DNA of 64,000 nucleotides, taken from positions 1 to 64,000 of the forward strand of contig CALWAR010000034.1 in assembly GCA_944375765.1 (NCBI GenBank), written 5' to 3'. The stretch comes from an uncultured Mediterraneibacter sp. (GTDB lineage Bacteria; Bacillota; Clostridia; Lachnospirales; Lachnospiraceae). Both the position numbers and the translations under genes were made by a program. The notes below the pieces were generated by a model. The model searched no databases. It was given only the letters and a program-made list of their open reading frames with translations, and was not told the DNA's origin. This document shows positions 53,535 to 60,879 of the stretch, piece after piece (position 1 is the stretch's first letter; every line of letters begins with the position of its first letter).

Positions 53535-53786
53535 TCACTCCTCCGCAGCTTCTTCTGTCAGGCTCTCCACGTAGTTCGTAACAGCGTCATAATTTACTTC
53601 CGACACGGCTCTCTCCCTGCCTGATTCGTACATATCATAAGCAGAATACCCAAGCCATGCCACAAGTGCAAGAGCAACCAGTGTGAGGACACTCTTGCGC
53701 ACGACGCTCATGACTTTCTGCTTTCTCATGATTTTCTTTCTGTTCGCTTTTTCCTGTTTGTATCTGTCTACTTTCTCCTGGCTCAT
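53535..53786 (-). CDS. Small membrane protein of unknown function
   Basis: 83 residues. A strongly basic N-terminus (about 1-31, R-K-K-I-M-R-K-Q-K), one membrane helix (about 33-48, L-T-L-V-A-L-A-L-V-A-W-L-G), and an acidic C-terminus ending E-E-A-A-E-E, topology inside-to-outside by the positive-inside rule. AAAGGAG precedes the ATG. Between degV and mraZ, followed by two tandem terminators. No family recognised. Confidence 0.7.
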   Translation of the reverse strand: MSQEKVDRYKQEKANRKKIMRKQKVMSVVRKSVLTLVALALVAWLGYSAYDMYESGRERAVSEVNYDAVTNYVESLTEEAAEE

Positions 53787-53866
53787 AGCGCCATACTCCT
53801 TTCAAACCCGATAGCATCGTTGTAAAGAGGAACACCGACGCTACTGACAGTTTAGCACAATACTTG

Positions 53867-54709
53867 TCAGATCACAACAATTATTCCTCCGTCATTGGCA
53901 TACATTGTACTGATGCCGGCGGTATCCACGAGAAAGCTGTCCCTGACATGGATCCTGTCCAGAAGCATCCGCTCCACTTCCCTGGCCCGCTCAGGACAGT
54001 TGCAGTGGGCGATAGCAAGCACTTTGTCCTTTGTCCCTTTCGCTTCTCCGGCAATCTGTTCCACCATTTTCACCAACGCCCGCTTCATGCCCCTCGCCTG
54101 CCCGAACTGACAGATCGTCCCCTCCGGGGTGGAGCCGAGAACCGGCTTGATATTAAGCGCACTCGCCACAAAAGACTTGATCCCTGTCAGGCGGCCGTTC
54201 TTGCGGAGTGTATCGAGATTTTCCAGGACAAAATAGGTGTGCTGGCTCTCGATATAGCGCTCTGTGACTTCCACGGTCTTTTCAAACCCGTACCCGTTCT
54301 CCTCACATTCCTGTATCTTCATGGCGATCAGCGTCTCGCCGACTGACGCGGACCGGGAATTAAACACATGGATCTGCGTTTTATCTGCCTGTTCCTCGAG
54401 AAACAGCTTTCTCCCCAGTTCGGCGCTGTTATAAGAACCGCTCAGTTCGGAAGAAAGGGTGACGACGTATACCCTCTCCTGCGCGCCCCTGTACAGCTCC
54501 ATGTACTCCTCCGGAGACGGACACGAAGACTTCGGACACTCGGGACTCGCCGCAATGCGCCTCAGGAAATCTTTCTGATCGAAACCGGCGTCATCAACTA
54601 TGACGTCTCCATCTACCTGCATACTCAGCGGAGCCGTCTTATAGATCCCGCTCTTTTTCATTTTCTGTGTCAGTTCTCCGCAACTGTCAACGATAATCTT
54701 ATAATCCAC
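53867..54709 (-). CDS. DegV-family fatty-acid-binding protein
   Basis: 280 residues. DegV/FakB fold: binds a fatty acid and presents it to the kinase FakA for phosphorylation. D-S-C-G-E-L-T at 8-14, S-C-P-S-P-E-E-Y (about 60-68), V-T-L-S-S-E-L-S-G-S-Y-N-S-A (about 82-95), F-N-S-R-S-A-S-V-G-E and L-E-N-L-D-T-L-R-K-N-G-R are the conserved pocket motifs. GTG start with AGGAGGAG upstream. Single gene; fakA not nearby. Confidence 0.93.
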   Translation of the reverse strand: MDYKIIVDSCGELTQKMKKSGIYKTAPLSMQVDGDVIVDDAGFDQKDFLRRIAASPECPKSSCPSPEEYMELYRGAQERVYVVTLSSELSGSYNSAELGRKLFLEEQADKTQIHVFNSRSASVGETLIAMKIQECEENGYGFEKTVEVTERYIESQHTYFVLENLDTLRKNGRLTGIKSFVASALNIKPVLGSTPEGTICQFGQARGMKRALVKMVEQIAGEAKGTKDKVLAIAHCNCPERAREVERMLLDRIHVRDSFLVDTAGISTMYANDGGIIVVI

Positions 54710-54839
54710 GCTGTCTCCTCCTAAACCGCAAAATATATTTCATGTTTCCACCACATGTAGTTTTTAATACCAGATTAAAATATACCATATATTTACACAG
54801 AAAAAAAGGGGGTTGTGCGATTTTTTCATGTACCGGTCA

Positions 54840-56288
54840 TTATTCTCCCTCAAGCCTGATCCGGCGCGAGATTCCAAGGGCGACACCCATCTCGGCCATC
54901 AGAAACCAGATCGCTGTGCCTCCGTAACTGATAAACGGAAGCGTGATGCCCGTAGTCGGGAGCATACCTGTCACGACCGCGATATTGAGTATGACCTGAA
55001 GCGCAATATGTGCGAATATTCCCGTCGCGATCAGGGATCCGTAGAGATCCGGAGCGTTTTTTGCAATAAACATCAGCCGGTACAGGAGCAGCCCGAACAA
55101 AAGAAGAATGAGAAAGACGCCGAACACCCCCAGTTCTTCGCAGATAACGACAAGGATCATATCGTTCTGCGCTTCCGGGATGACGCCCAGCTTCTGTGTG
55201 CTGTTCCCGAGCCCTTTTCCGAAAAATCCGCCGCTGCCGATCGCATAAAGTCCCTGCATGACCTGATAACTCCCCGTATCCGCAGTTGCTTCGGGATTAA
55301 GCCAGGAGATAATCCTCTGGAGCCTGAAATTATCACTGTTTTCCGCCGTCACTGACAGAACAGCTATGCCCGCTGCCGCCACTGCTGCTGCCACGCCCAG
55401 AAAAACAAGGAATGGCTTGAGTTTCGGATGGATGACAAAGATAAGGATGCATGTGATCGCCATAACGATGACGGCCGTACTTAAGTTATCCGTAAGAAAA
55501 AGAACGCCGCCCGCAGCCACGGCGCCGAACACGAACACCCGGATAATTCCCTCCGTAGTATACGCCTTTTTCCCCAGCCTGCACAGTTCATAGGAAATGA
55601 ACAGGATCACTGCGATCTTTGTGATCTCAGCCGGCTGCAGCGTCATGTCGCCGGGAAGTCCGATCCAGCGTCTTGCGCCGTTGAATGTCCGGCCAAGCGG
55701 CGTCTGCACAAGAGCCATCATGATCATTGCAAATATATAGATCTCAACAGCAAAAGCCCCGTACAGATGATAATCTATCTTCGATACGATAAACATCATT
55801 ACAAAGCCCAGCGCCCCGAATATCGCCTGTCTGGTAAAGTAGTACAAATCGTTGCCAAAGTCGGCATCCGCCTCATAGGAACTTGTACTGTAGAGCATCA
55901 CAAGTCCGAAACACATAAGGAAGACGATAACGAGCAGCAGATCATAATCAAAATATTTCTCTGCGCCGGCGGTATCAGAAGCTCTGCCGGACAGAAAACG
56001 CTTCACTGCGCCCTGTTTCGGACGCGGCTGGCGCTCTTTCTTCCTTTCCGCGGACGGATAGGGTGTCTGAACGATCCGGCGTCTCTGTTCAATCGATCTT
56101 TTATATCCCGCATAGCCGCTGCGGAGCCCCGCCGTACGCATCAGCCTTGTATCAGACGGAACGCTCCTTTTTTTTGTATTTACCGGCGTCATCGGCTGTG
56201 TTTCCCCGGCATACGCTCTTTTTCTGCCTGTAACCTTGTTTTGATTCTGTTCATTCTGCCTGATCGGCCTTACGATTCTGCTCTTCAT
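54840..56288 (-). CDS. Second FtsW/SpoVE-like peptidoglycan polymerase with long basic N-terminus
   Basis: 482 residues. The last 370 are a SEDS polymerase with the same motifs as the dcw copy (L-Y-S-T-S-S-Y, G-A-R-R-W-I-G-L, N-L-S-T-A-V-I-V, L-Y-A-I-G-S-G-G-F-F-G-K-G-L, E-A-Q-N-D-M-I, F-I-S-Y-G-G-T-A). The first about 110 residues are cytoplasmic, Arg/Lys/Gln-rich and disordered, not usual for the family. It could be SpoVE (spore cortex), RodA (elongation) or a second FtsW; its closeness to the dcw FtsW in motif detail favours FtsW/SpoVE. Followed by degV, preceded by tRNA-Pro on the same strand. Confidence 0.85.
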   Translation of the reverse strand: MKSRIVRPIRQNEQNQNKVTGRKRAYAGETQPMTPVNTKKRSVPSDTRLMRTAGLRSGYAGYKRSIEQRRRIVQTPYPSAERKKERQPRPKQGAVKRFLSGRASDTAGAEKYFDYDLLLVIVFLMCFGLVMLYSTSSYEADADFGNDLYYFTRQAIFGALGFVMMFIVSKIDYHLYGAFAVEIYIFAMIMMALVQTPLGRTFNGARRWIGLPGDMTLQPAEITKIAVILFISYELCRLGKKAYTTEGIIRVFVFGAVAAGGVLFLTDNLSTAVIVMAITCILIFVIHPKLKPFLVFLGVAAAVAAAGIAVLSVTAENSDNFRLQRIISWLNPEATADTGSYQVMQGLYAIGSGGFFGKGLGNSTQKLGVIPEAQNDMILVVICEELGVFGVFLILLLFGLLLYRLMFIAKNAPDLYGSLIATGIFAHIALQVILNIAVVTGMLPTTGITLPFISYGGTAIWFLMAEMGVALGISRRIRLEGE

Positions 56289-56400
56289 ATCATCATCACT
56301 TTCCTGTCTATAACAGATAAGGAACCAGTTCCGGTAAATATGTCTACCTGTTCTGGTCCCTCATGATCGCAACCCACCCTTTTTTGATGGTAGTATGATA

Positions 56401-56475
56401 TCGGGGTGACAGGATTCGAACCTGCGACCTCACGGCCCCCAGCCGTGCGCTCTAACCAAACTGAGCCACACCCCG
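56401..56475 (-). tRNA. tRNA-Pro (anticodon GGG)
   Basis: 75 nt without encoded CCA. Acceptor CGGGGTG/CACCCCG, D-stem GCTC/GAGC, anticodon stem CACGG/CCGTG with loop CTGGGGG (anticodon GGG), T-arm GCAGG-TTCGAAT-CCTGT, discriminator A. Decodes CCC and CCU. Own promoter upstream. Confidence 0.96.
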
Positions 56476-56486
56476 CCGACTCATAC

Positions 56487-56515
56487 ATTATATATAATTT
56501 CATCTGAATTGTAAA
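56487..56515 (-). promoter_or_regulatory. tRNA-Pro promoter
   Basis: Minus strand TTTACA (56515-56510), 17 bp, TATAAT (56492-56487); start predicted about five bases before the mature tRNA end. Confidence 0.85.
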
Positions 56516-56533
56516 GGAATTTTTTTCTTCTGC

Positions 56534-56560
56534 ACATCTGGCCCGCAAAGCCATAATATA
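56534..56560 (+). promoter_or_regulatory. Candidate sporulation promoter of cotJABC
   Basis: AC (56534-56535), 16 bp, CATAATATA (56552-56560) fits the SigK pattern AC-N16/17-CATANNNTA; SigE is related and also possible. No SigA-type promoter is evident on this strand. In Bacillus the cotJ operon is SigE-dependent. Confidence 0.5.
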
Positions 56561-56593
56561 ATAGTGAATCACAACAAAAGGGAGAAACTGCAA

Positions 56594-56851
56594 ATGGCAA
56601 ACTGTCAGAATAATATGCGCTGTATGCGCCGCCCTGTGCAGTCCGTCTCTCCTGCCCGGGAGGAGAGGCGCAGGATGGACGGCTGTCCTGATACACACGA
56701 CCATTTCCCGTCTGACATGCCCATTGCTATGGCATATGTCCCCTGGCAAAAGTGGCAGAAGCTCTACGAACCATCCCAGGGGCTTGAGCATGGAACCATC
56801 TTCGGGGAACTTGACAAACCATTCCTCGGGAAAGGGGGAGTGCGCAGATGA
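56594..56851 (+). CDS. cotJA: Spore coat-associated protein CotJA
   Basis: 85 residues. The second half is the conserved CotJA block (M-A-Y-V-P-W-Q-K-W, then Y-E-P-S-Q-G-L-E-H-G-T-I-F, and L-D-K-P-F-L-G). The N-terminal half is Cys/Arg-rich and variable. Needed for CotJC assembly into the inner coat. The ATG at 56594 has GGGAG nine bases upstream. Overlaps cotJB by four bases (ATGA). Confidence 0.95.
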   Translation: MANCQNNMRCMRRPVQSVSPAREERRRMDGCPDTHDHFPSDMPIAMAYVPWQKWQKLYEPSQGLEHGTIFGELDKPFLGKGGVRR

Positions 56852-57150
56852 ATGAACAGATGAACCGCCAGATGATGAATCAGACGCGGCAGATGAACCG
56901 TCGCCAGCTCCTGAACCACATCAACCAGATCAGCTTTGCCGTAGATGAAGTTAAGCTCTACCTCGACACTCATCCATGCGATAATGAGGCGCTTGAGTAT
57001 TTCCGAAAAATGAGCCGTCAGCGCAATCTTGCGCTCAAGGAGTACGCCTCTGCCTACGGCCCGCTTACCGTGGACACTGCGGAAGACTCCTGCGCAGAGC
57101 GCTGGAACTGGATCAACGAGCCATGGCCATGGCAGGAAGGAGGTTGCTGA
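56848..57150 (+). CDS. cotJB: Spore coat protein CotJB
   Basis: 100 residues. A Met/Asn/Gln/Arg-rich N-terminus and the conserved block L-L-x-x-I-x-x-x-x-F-A-V-x-E…L-Y-L-D-T-H-P, with W-x-W-I-N-E-P-W-P-W near the end, the family signature. Structural partner of CotJA and CotJC. Confidence 0.95.
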   Translation: MNEQMNRQMMNQTRQMNRRQLLNHINQISFAVDEVKLYLDTHPCDNEALEYFRKMSRQRNLALKEYASAYGPLTVDTAEDSCAERWNWINEPWPWQEGGC

Positions 57151-57153
57151 TCT

Positions 57154-57750
57154 ATGTGGAATTATGAAAAACGACTTCAGTATCCCGTAAAGATCACTCA
57201 GACGAACCCGAAGATCGCTCAGATCATCATAACACAGTTCGGAGGACCGGACGGGGAACTCGGAGCTTCCATGAGATATCTCGCCCAGAGATACACGATG
57301 CCGTACAAAGAGGTGACCGGCGTTCTCACCGATATCGGAACGGAGGAACTTGCGCATCTTGAAATGATATGCGCCATCGTCTATCAGCTTACGAAAAATC
57401 TTTCACCGGAAGAGATCGAGCGCTCAGGCTTCGCTCCTTACTATGTAGACCATACTCTCGCTCTCTGGCCTCAGGCTGCAAGCGGAACCCCGTGGAGCGC
57501 CACGACATTCCAGTCGAAAGGCGATCCGATCACCGACCTCAACGAGGATCTTGCCGCAGAGCAGAAAGCCCGGACCACCTATGACAATATCCTCAGGCTC
57601 GTCAAAGATCCTGAAGTATGCGATCCCATCCGCTTTTTAAGACAGCGTGAGATCGTGCACTATCAGCGTTTCGGCGAAAGCCTCCGCATCGTGCAGGATG
57701 ATCTCGACAGCCGGAATTTCTATGCCTTTAATCCTGAGTTCGACAAATAG
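57154..57750 (+). CDS. cotJC: Spore coat protein CotJC, manganese-catalase family
   Basis: 198 residues, a four-helix bundle of the Mn-catalase superfamily. Ligand-type residues are visible: E in L-G-A-S-M-R-Y-L-A-Q-R-Y context, T-E-E-L-A-H-L-E-M (His/Glu pair), D-L-x-A-E-Q-K-A-R-x-x-Y, and R-E-I-V-H-Y-Q-R-F. In Clostridioides a CotJC relative (CotG/CotCB group) shows catalase activity. It probably protects and builds the spore coat. Last of cotJABC, followed by a bidirectional terminator. Confidence 0.95.
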   Translation: MWNYEKRLQYPVKITQTNPKIAQIIITQFGGPDGELGASMRYLAQRYTMPYKEVTGVLTDIGTEELAHLEMICAIVYQLTKNLSPEEIERSGFAPYYVDHTLALWPQAASGTPWSATTFQSKGDPITDLNEDLAAEQKARTTYDNILRLVKDPEVCDPIRFLRQREIVHYQRFGESLRIVQDDLDSRNFYAFNPEFDK

Positions 57751-57790
57751 CGGAGCCCGGAAAGACCAGACGAAAGCGTCAGATAAAATA

Positions 57791-57823
57791 CAGACCATCC
57801 AGATCCTGTTTCCGGATGGTCTG
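57791..57823. terminator. Bidirectional terminator between cotJC and the HtrA gene
   Basis: Arms CAGACCATCC (57791-57800) and GGATGGTCTG (57814-57823); AT-rich on both sides, with CATTTAATTT after it on the plus strand. Confidence 0.8.
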
Positions 57824-57829
57824 CATCAT

Positions 57830-59155
57830 TTAATTTAATGTTACACCGACCGTCTTTTCTTCATATCTTCCATTCGACTGCGGAATCTGAACCGTCAGCG
57901 TCACCGTCTCCCCTTTTGCGTAATACTCAAGCTGAGTCTGAAGCGCATCCATGCTGTCCACCGGACTCCCGTTGATGTCTGTGATGATGCACCCCTTTGT
58001 CATGCCCGCCTCTGCCGCGCCGCCGCCTGCTGTAATGTCAGTGACATAGACACCCGCCGGCATATCGATCTGCTGGGAAAATGCATCTGACACGCTGATT
58101 CCCCGGATACCTATCATGCCGCGGCTGTTTTCATCGACTTTCGTTTTTGTCTCCCGGCTCATCAGACTCTGGATCAGCTCTGACACATCACTGACCGGAA
58201 TCGCATATCCGATGCCCTCCACACTCTCTCCGATGAGCTTCGCCGAATTGATCCCTATCACTTCACCGTTTACATTGACAAGAGCGCCGCCGCTGTTGCC
58301 TTCGTTGATGGCGGCATCTGTCTGTATCAGCGCCGCTTTGCTCTCGTTCGTCTCTCCTGCCGGATCGGCTGCAGAAGCTGCAGAGCGACCCAGAGCGCTG
58401 ATCACTCCTGTTGTCACGGACTGACCGTAACCGAGCGCATTTCCGATCGCGATCGCCGGTTCCCCGACTTTCAGATTCGTGGAATCCCCAAGTGTAGCGA
58501 CTGAGATCGCATCTCTTGTTTCGGCAGATACAGAAGCAAGAGGTACTGCGATCACCGCCACGTCATACTCCGGATCCGTACCTTTGATATTTGCCTCTAC
58601 ACTCGTCTCGTCATTAAATGTCACTGTCAGCGTATCACTGCCTGAGACGACATGATCATTTGTAACGATCAGAAGTTCTGTATCACTCTCACCGATGATA
58701 ATACCGGTCCCGGCTCCCGCACTCTGTCTCGCATATGTCCCTCCGAAGAAACTCTGCACCTCTTCAACTGACATGCTGGTGATCGATACGACGGACGGCA
58801 TTACTTTGTCTACCACTTCCGACACGTCTGACGTCACAACGCTGGATGATCTTGATAAGGATGTACCGCCGCCGACTCTGTCTGAGGATGCGGATGATGC
58901 GCCCGCGGCTCCGCTGTTCCCTAGGATATGATTTCCGACAATATTTGATACAAGGAACACAGCACTTGCCACGATACCAAAGAGAATGGCAAGACCTGTG
59001 ACCGCAAGCACTTTCGACGCCCCTCCTTTGGATCTCCGCCCGCTCCCTGCCGGTTCCTGTCCTGCTTCTCCTCCGTACGGCCGTCCGGTATATCGCTGGT
59101 TTCCGTTGTATGCGTGATCTCCGCCGGAGTCATAGTAATTGTACTGATTATCCAT
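57830..59155 (-). CDS. HtrA/DegP-type serine protease, membrane-anchored
   Basis: 441 residues. Cytoplasmic Gly/Tyr/Asn-rich N-terminus (1-45), a membrane helix (about 49-72), a Ser/Gly linker, the trypsin-like domain with His168 (T-N-D-H-V-V), Asp198 (Y-D-V-A-V) and Ser288 (G-N-S-G-G), and one PDZ domain from about 345 (R-G-I-S-V-S-D-A…G-C-I-I-T-D-I-N-G). Quality-control protease outside the membrane, like Bacillus HtrA/YycK. Monocistronic. Confidence 0.94.
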   Translation of the reverse strand: MDNQYNYYDSGGDHAYNGNQRYTGRPYGGEAGQEPAGSGRRSKGGASKVLAVTGLAILFGIVASAVFLVSNIVGNHILGNSGAAGASSASSDRVGGGTSLSRSSSVVTSDVSEVVDKVMPSVVSITSMSVEEVQSFFGGTYARQSAGAGTGIIIGESDTELLIVTNDHVVSGSDTLTVTFNDETSVEANIKGTDPEYDVAVIAVPLASVSAETRDAISVATLGDSTNLKVGEPAIAIGNALGYGQSVTTGVISALGRSAASAADPAGETNESKAALIQTDAAINEGNSGGALVNVNGEVIGINSAKLIGESVEGIGYAIPVSDVSELIQSLMSRETKTKVDENSRGMIGIRGISVSDAFSQQIDMPAGVYVTDITAGGGAAEAGMTKGCIITDINGSPVDSMDALQTQLEYYAKGETVTLTVQIPQSNGRYEEKTVGVTLN

Positions 59156-59189
59156 AACATTACCTGCTTTCTCTCACTTTGTCTTTCTG

Positions 59190-59218
59190 ACTATAATCAT
59201 ATACTGCTATTGTGATAA
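59190..59218 (-). promoter_or_regulatory. Probable promoter of the HtrA gene
   Basis: Minus strand TTATCA (59218-59213), 17 bp, TATAGT (59195-59190), 35 bp before the start codon. Confidence 0.5.
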
Positions 59219-59246
59219 AACTGTGTCCAGGCGGTCAACAAACTCT

Positions 59247-59307
59247 GAAAAGAAACGGCAGCACAGATCCTGTCGTGTTGTGACGCCCATCGGAAATGTT
59301 CTGCCGT
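59247..59307 (-). terminator. Weak terminator-like hairpin behind the cohesin-domain gene
   Basis: Short arms ACGGCAG (59255-59261) and CTGCCGT (59301-59307), a long structured loop, and TTCTTTTC after it on the minus strand. Low confidence because of the loop size. Confidence 0.35.
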
Positions 59308-59315
59308 CTCTGATA

Positions 59316-60758
59316 TCAAATGTCTATAAAATCAATGTCATAAGCGTCCTGGTCAGAAGCGCCTTTCTGTTTCCTGCCTTTTTTTCTGATTTTTGCCGTT
59401 GCCTGCCTGTCTTCGTAGTCGTCGTCATACCCGTCGTCGTACTCATCATCGTACTCGTCGTCATACCCGTCATCATACTCATCGTCGTATTCATCGTCAT
59501 ATCCGTCGTCAGCAGGCTCAGCAGGCGCTTTATTTTCGGACTTTTTAGGTTTCTTTTCCGTTTCGATCTCATCTTCACCGTCAAGCGGGATATCATATTC
59601 ATCATAGAGATCATCCAACTCCTGATTGCGATGTACAAGCTTAACCGCAAAAACGATCATCAGGATAAAGAGGATCAGTCCGATAAGTCCTATTATGATC
59701 ATGACGATCATGAGATGGTTGTTGATCAGTTCCCCTAATCTCCCCGGTATAGGCAGACCTGTCGATGCCTCTTCATCCTCTGCCGGGGCTATAAAGTACT
59801 GATACGTACCGTCGTCCGTGTCATACTGATACAGCGCGTTCTCACCTGTGCGTGTGTTCAGCGCATAGATCACATAATATCTAGGCGCCATAGGATCCGA
59901 CCATGCCGGATAGATCTGATCCTGGACCGTCAGTTCCACCTGCTGATAAGTATCCGGCAGGCTCACTGAATCTGTCGCGTTCATCGGAACAATACTCGTC
60001 GTATCTGAGATGTTCAGTTGAACAAACGGCGAGAAAGTAGCATCCTCCGTATTGAACAGGAAGAAGCTGCCCGCACCGGAGGCATCTACAAGATAGCCCA
60101 GCGTGACCCCCGCTTCATTTGCCGCAAATCTCCTCTCGCCGCCGTTAAAAGTCAGCGTAGTCTCTGTGAATCCTCCCGGGATGTCATTTCCGGTAAATGC
60201 CTCGGAAAAATTGTAGTCTGTGCCGTTCACGCTCACGACAATATCTGTCGTCTGTCCTGTCGCTTCCGTCGTCTCTCCTGTGCCGGACGTCCCCGAAGGC
60301 TCAACGGAAGTCGTACCGTCGTCAGCCGCCTCGATCGTCACTGTGGAGGAACCCTGCTGGAGTTCAAGCGTCTCACCGGATGCAAGGGAAGCAGCCGTAC
60401 TGTCCACGGTAAGCCTTGCCTCGCCTGTCTGGAGCGCCCGGAAAGTTACCGTCTCCCTGAGTTCCGCGCCGTCTCCCGTTCCCTGATATGTCAGTGCGCC
60501 GGATCCGTCGGCCGTAAACCCTTCCCCGCTGACAAACTCAAGCGTCGCCGGATCATAAGTCATATTTACCTGTACATCACCGACAGTTTCACCGCTGTTG
60601 CTCTGTACCACCAGGTCAATGTCTACGTTTTCTCCCACTTTGGTGGACGGATCGGTATACATCAGAACACCTTCCGCCGCAAACGCCACGATCCCGATCA
60701 TGGGTACCATCAGGCTCACAGCGAGGATCATTCCAGCTAATTTCTTAAAAAATTTCAT
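59316..60758 (-). CDS. Cohesin-domain membrane protein with acidic repeat tail
   Basis: 480 residues. Signal peptide (M-K-F-F-K-K-L-A-G-M, then A-A at about 27), a cohesin-type beta-sandwich at about 30-130 (K-V-G-E-N-V-D-I-D-L-V-V, V-Q-V-N-M-T-Y-D-P-A-T-L-E-F), a Thr/Gly-rich linker, a second globular region (about 170-330), a membrane helix (about 350-375) and a cytoplasmic tail with D-D-E-Y-D-D/D-D-G-Y-D-D repeats ending in a basic patch. Cohesins bind dockerins in cellulosomes, but single ones also occur in unrelated surface proteins. The start at 60758 has AGAGGTAA upstream. Between the LCP and HtrA genes. No dockerin is visible nearby; function unknown. Confidence 0.78.
   Translation of the reverse strand: MKFFKKLAGMILAVSLMVPMIGIVAFAAEGVLMYTDPSTKVGENVDIDLVVQSNSGETVGDVQVNMTYDPATLEFVSGEGFTADGSGALTYQGTGDGAELRETVTFRALQTGEARLTVDSTAASLASGETLELQQGSSTVTIEAADDGTTSVEPSGTSGTGETTEATGQTTDIVVSVNGTDYNFSEAFTGNDIPGGFTETTLTFNGGERRFAANEAGVTLGYLVDASGAGSFFLFNTEDATFSPFVQLNISDTTSIVPMNATDSVSLPDTYQQVELTVQDQIYPAWSDPMAPRYYVIYALNTRTGENALYQYDTDDGTYQYFIAPAEDEEASTGLPIPGRLGELINNHLMIVMIIIGLIGLILFILMIVFAVKLVHRNQELDDLYDEYDIPLDGEDEIETEKKPKKSENKAPAEPADDGYDDEYDDEYDDGYDDEYDDEYDDGYDDDYEDRQATAKIRKKGRKQKGASDQDAYDIDFIDI
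59405..59515 (-). repeat. In-frame repeat coding the acidic Asp/Glu/Tyr tail
   Basis: Tandem units coding D-D-E-Y and D-D-G-Y over about 34 residues, with close to 12-bp periodicity and grouped in threes. Likely to vary in length by slippage. Confidence 0.8.
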
Positions 60759-60879
60759 ACCATTACCTCTTATGCAGTGTGATTCTTTGCGCGGCATAGC
60801 TCTGCCGCTCATCCGTTTCTATCATACACGGTTTGTGTCAAAAAGTCCAGAATATTGTCAGTTGACCGGCCGGTACTCT

